From the NCBI RefSeq assembly GCF_032854445.1, contig NC_088296.1, positions 5,810,435 to 5,874,434 of the forward strand: 64,000 nucleotides of DNA, given 5' to 3'. The stretch's first letter is position 1. Each line of letters starts with the position of its first letter. Of this stretch, positions 63,540 to 64,000 are shown in pieces. Made by a program: the position numbers and the translations under genes. The notes beneath the pieces were generated by a model. It had not been told where the DNA came from. It saw only the letters and a list, made by a program, of their open reading frames with translations, and made no database searches. Origin of the DNA: Liolophura sinensis (lineage: Eukaryota > Mollusca > Polyplacophora > Chitonida > Chitonidae).

Positions 63540-64000
63540 AGGTGGGGTACAGCCAGATCATTGATAACCATCCCACAGGTGAGGTACAGCCTGCTCAATG
63601 ATAACCGTCATGCAGGTGGGGTACAGCCTGTTCAATGATAACCGTCCCGCTGGCGGGGTACAACCTGCTCAATGATAACCGTCATGCAGGTGGGGTACAG
63701 CCTATTCAATGATAACCGTCATGCAGATAGGGTACAGCCTGCTCAATGATAACCGTCATGCAGATAGGGTACAGCCTGCTCAATGATAACCGTCATGCAG
63801 GTGGGGTACAACCTGCTCAATGATAACCGTCCCGCTGGCGTGGTACAACCTGCTCAATGATAACCGTCATGCAGGTGGGGTACAGCCTATTCAATGATAA
63901 CCGTCATGCAGATAGGGTACAGCCTGCTCAATGATAACCGTCATGCAGGTGGGGTACAGCCTGCTCAATGAAACCGTCATGCAGGTGGGGTACAGCCAGT
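63500..64000. repeat. 37-bp minisatellite, at least 13 copies, runs off the window
   Basis: GGTGGGGTACAGCCTGCTCA followed by ATGATAACCGTCATGCA. The first copy lies in the edge of the ORF at 63174-63539. Higher-order pairs (CATGCAGATAGGG, CCCGCTGGCGGGG) alternate. Confidence 0.95.

Overview
This is a metazoan nuclear genome window. Its genes are split into many short exons with phase-consistent junctions and kilobase introns. About two dozen copies of tRNA-derived SINEs, several other dispersed repeats and more than a dozen minisatellites fill the rest. The main SINE has a TGGCTCAGTTGG A box, a GAGTTCAAGTCC B box, a conserved body and an AATAAATA tail. From memory it is common in mollusc and other lophotrochozoan genomes, so a mollusc (perhaps a bivalve) is my best guess. 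No search was possible.

Two protein genes can be assembled, both on the minus strand. Gene A (8382-49281) is a complete M1 zinc aminopeptidase of the aminopeptidase N type. It has 21 exons and 992 residues, a type II membrane anchor, a Ser/Thr/Pro stalk, a GGMEN exopeptidase motif, HEXXH-X18-E and the catalytic Tyr. All exons join in frame to one stop. One acceptor (exon 16) has no AG, and one junction (exons 7/8) appears to lack about seven residues. Gene B (53849-62140) has 7 exons and 312 residues. It encodes a secreted, cysteine-containing HEXXH metallopeptidase-like protein whose family I cannot name. Between them (49.3-53.8 kb) I see repeats only.

Layout: 1-8.2 kb is the 3' flank of gene A, with a tyrosine-recombinase relic, SINEs and a 22-bp array. 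8.4-49.3 kb is gene A, whose introns hold a GC-rich inverted-repeat-flanked insertion (22.3-24.1 kb), a 6.2 kb 89-bp array (26.4-32.6 kb), an LTR-like block and a LINE relic. 49.3-53.8 kb is intergenic. 53.8-62.1 kb is gene B. The right edge carries an exon-like ORF running into another array.

The most unusual observation is that several minisatellites are built from the splice junctions of these genes. Four arrays have a repeat unit that copies an exon-intron junction: the 3' splice sites of exons 12 and 18, the 5' splice site of exon 8 of gene A, and the 5' splice site of exon 4 of gene B. A two-copy duplication of the exon 3 donor looks like the same process just starting. Every affected intron therefore carries from one to about seventy decoy splice sites next to the real one. 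The largest array lies in an intron whose donor appears to be GC rather than GT.
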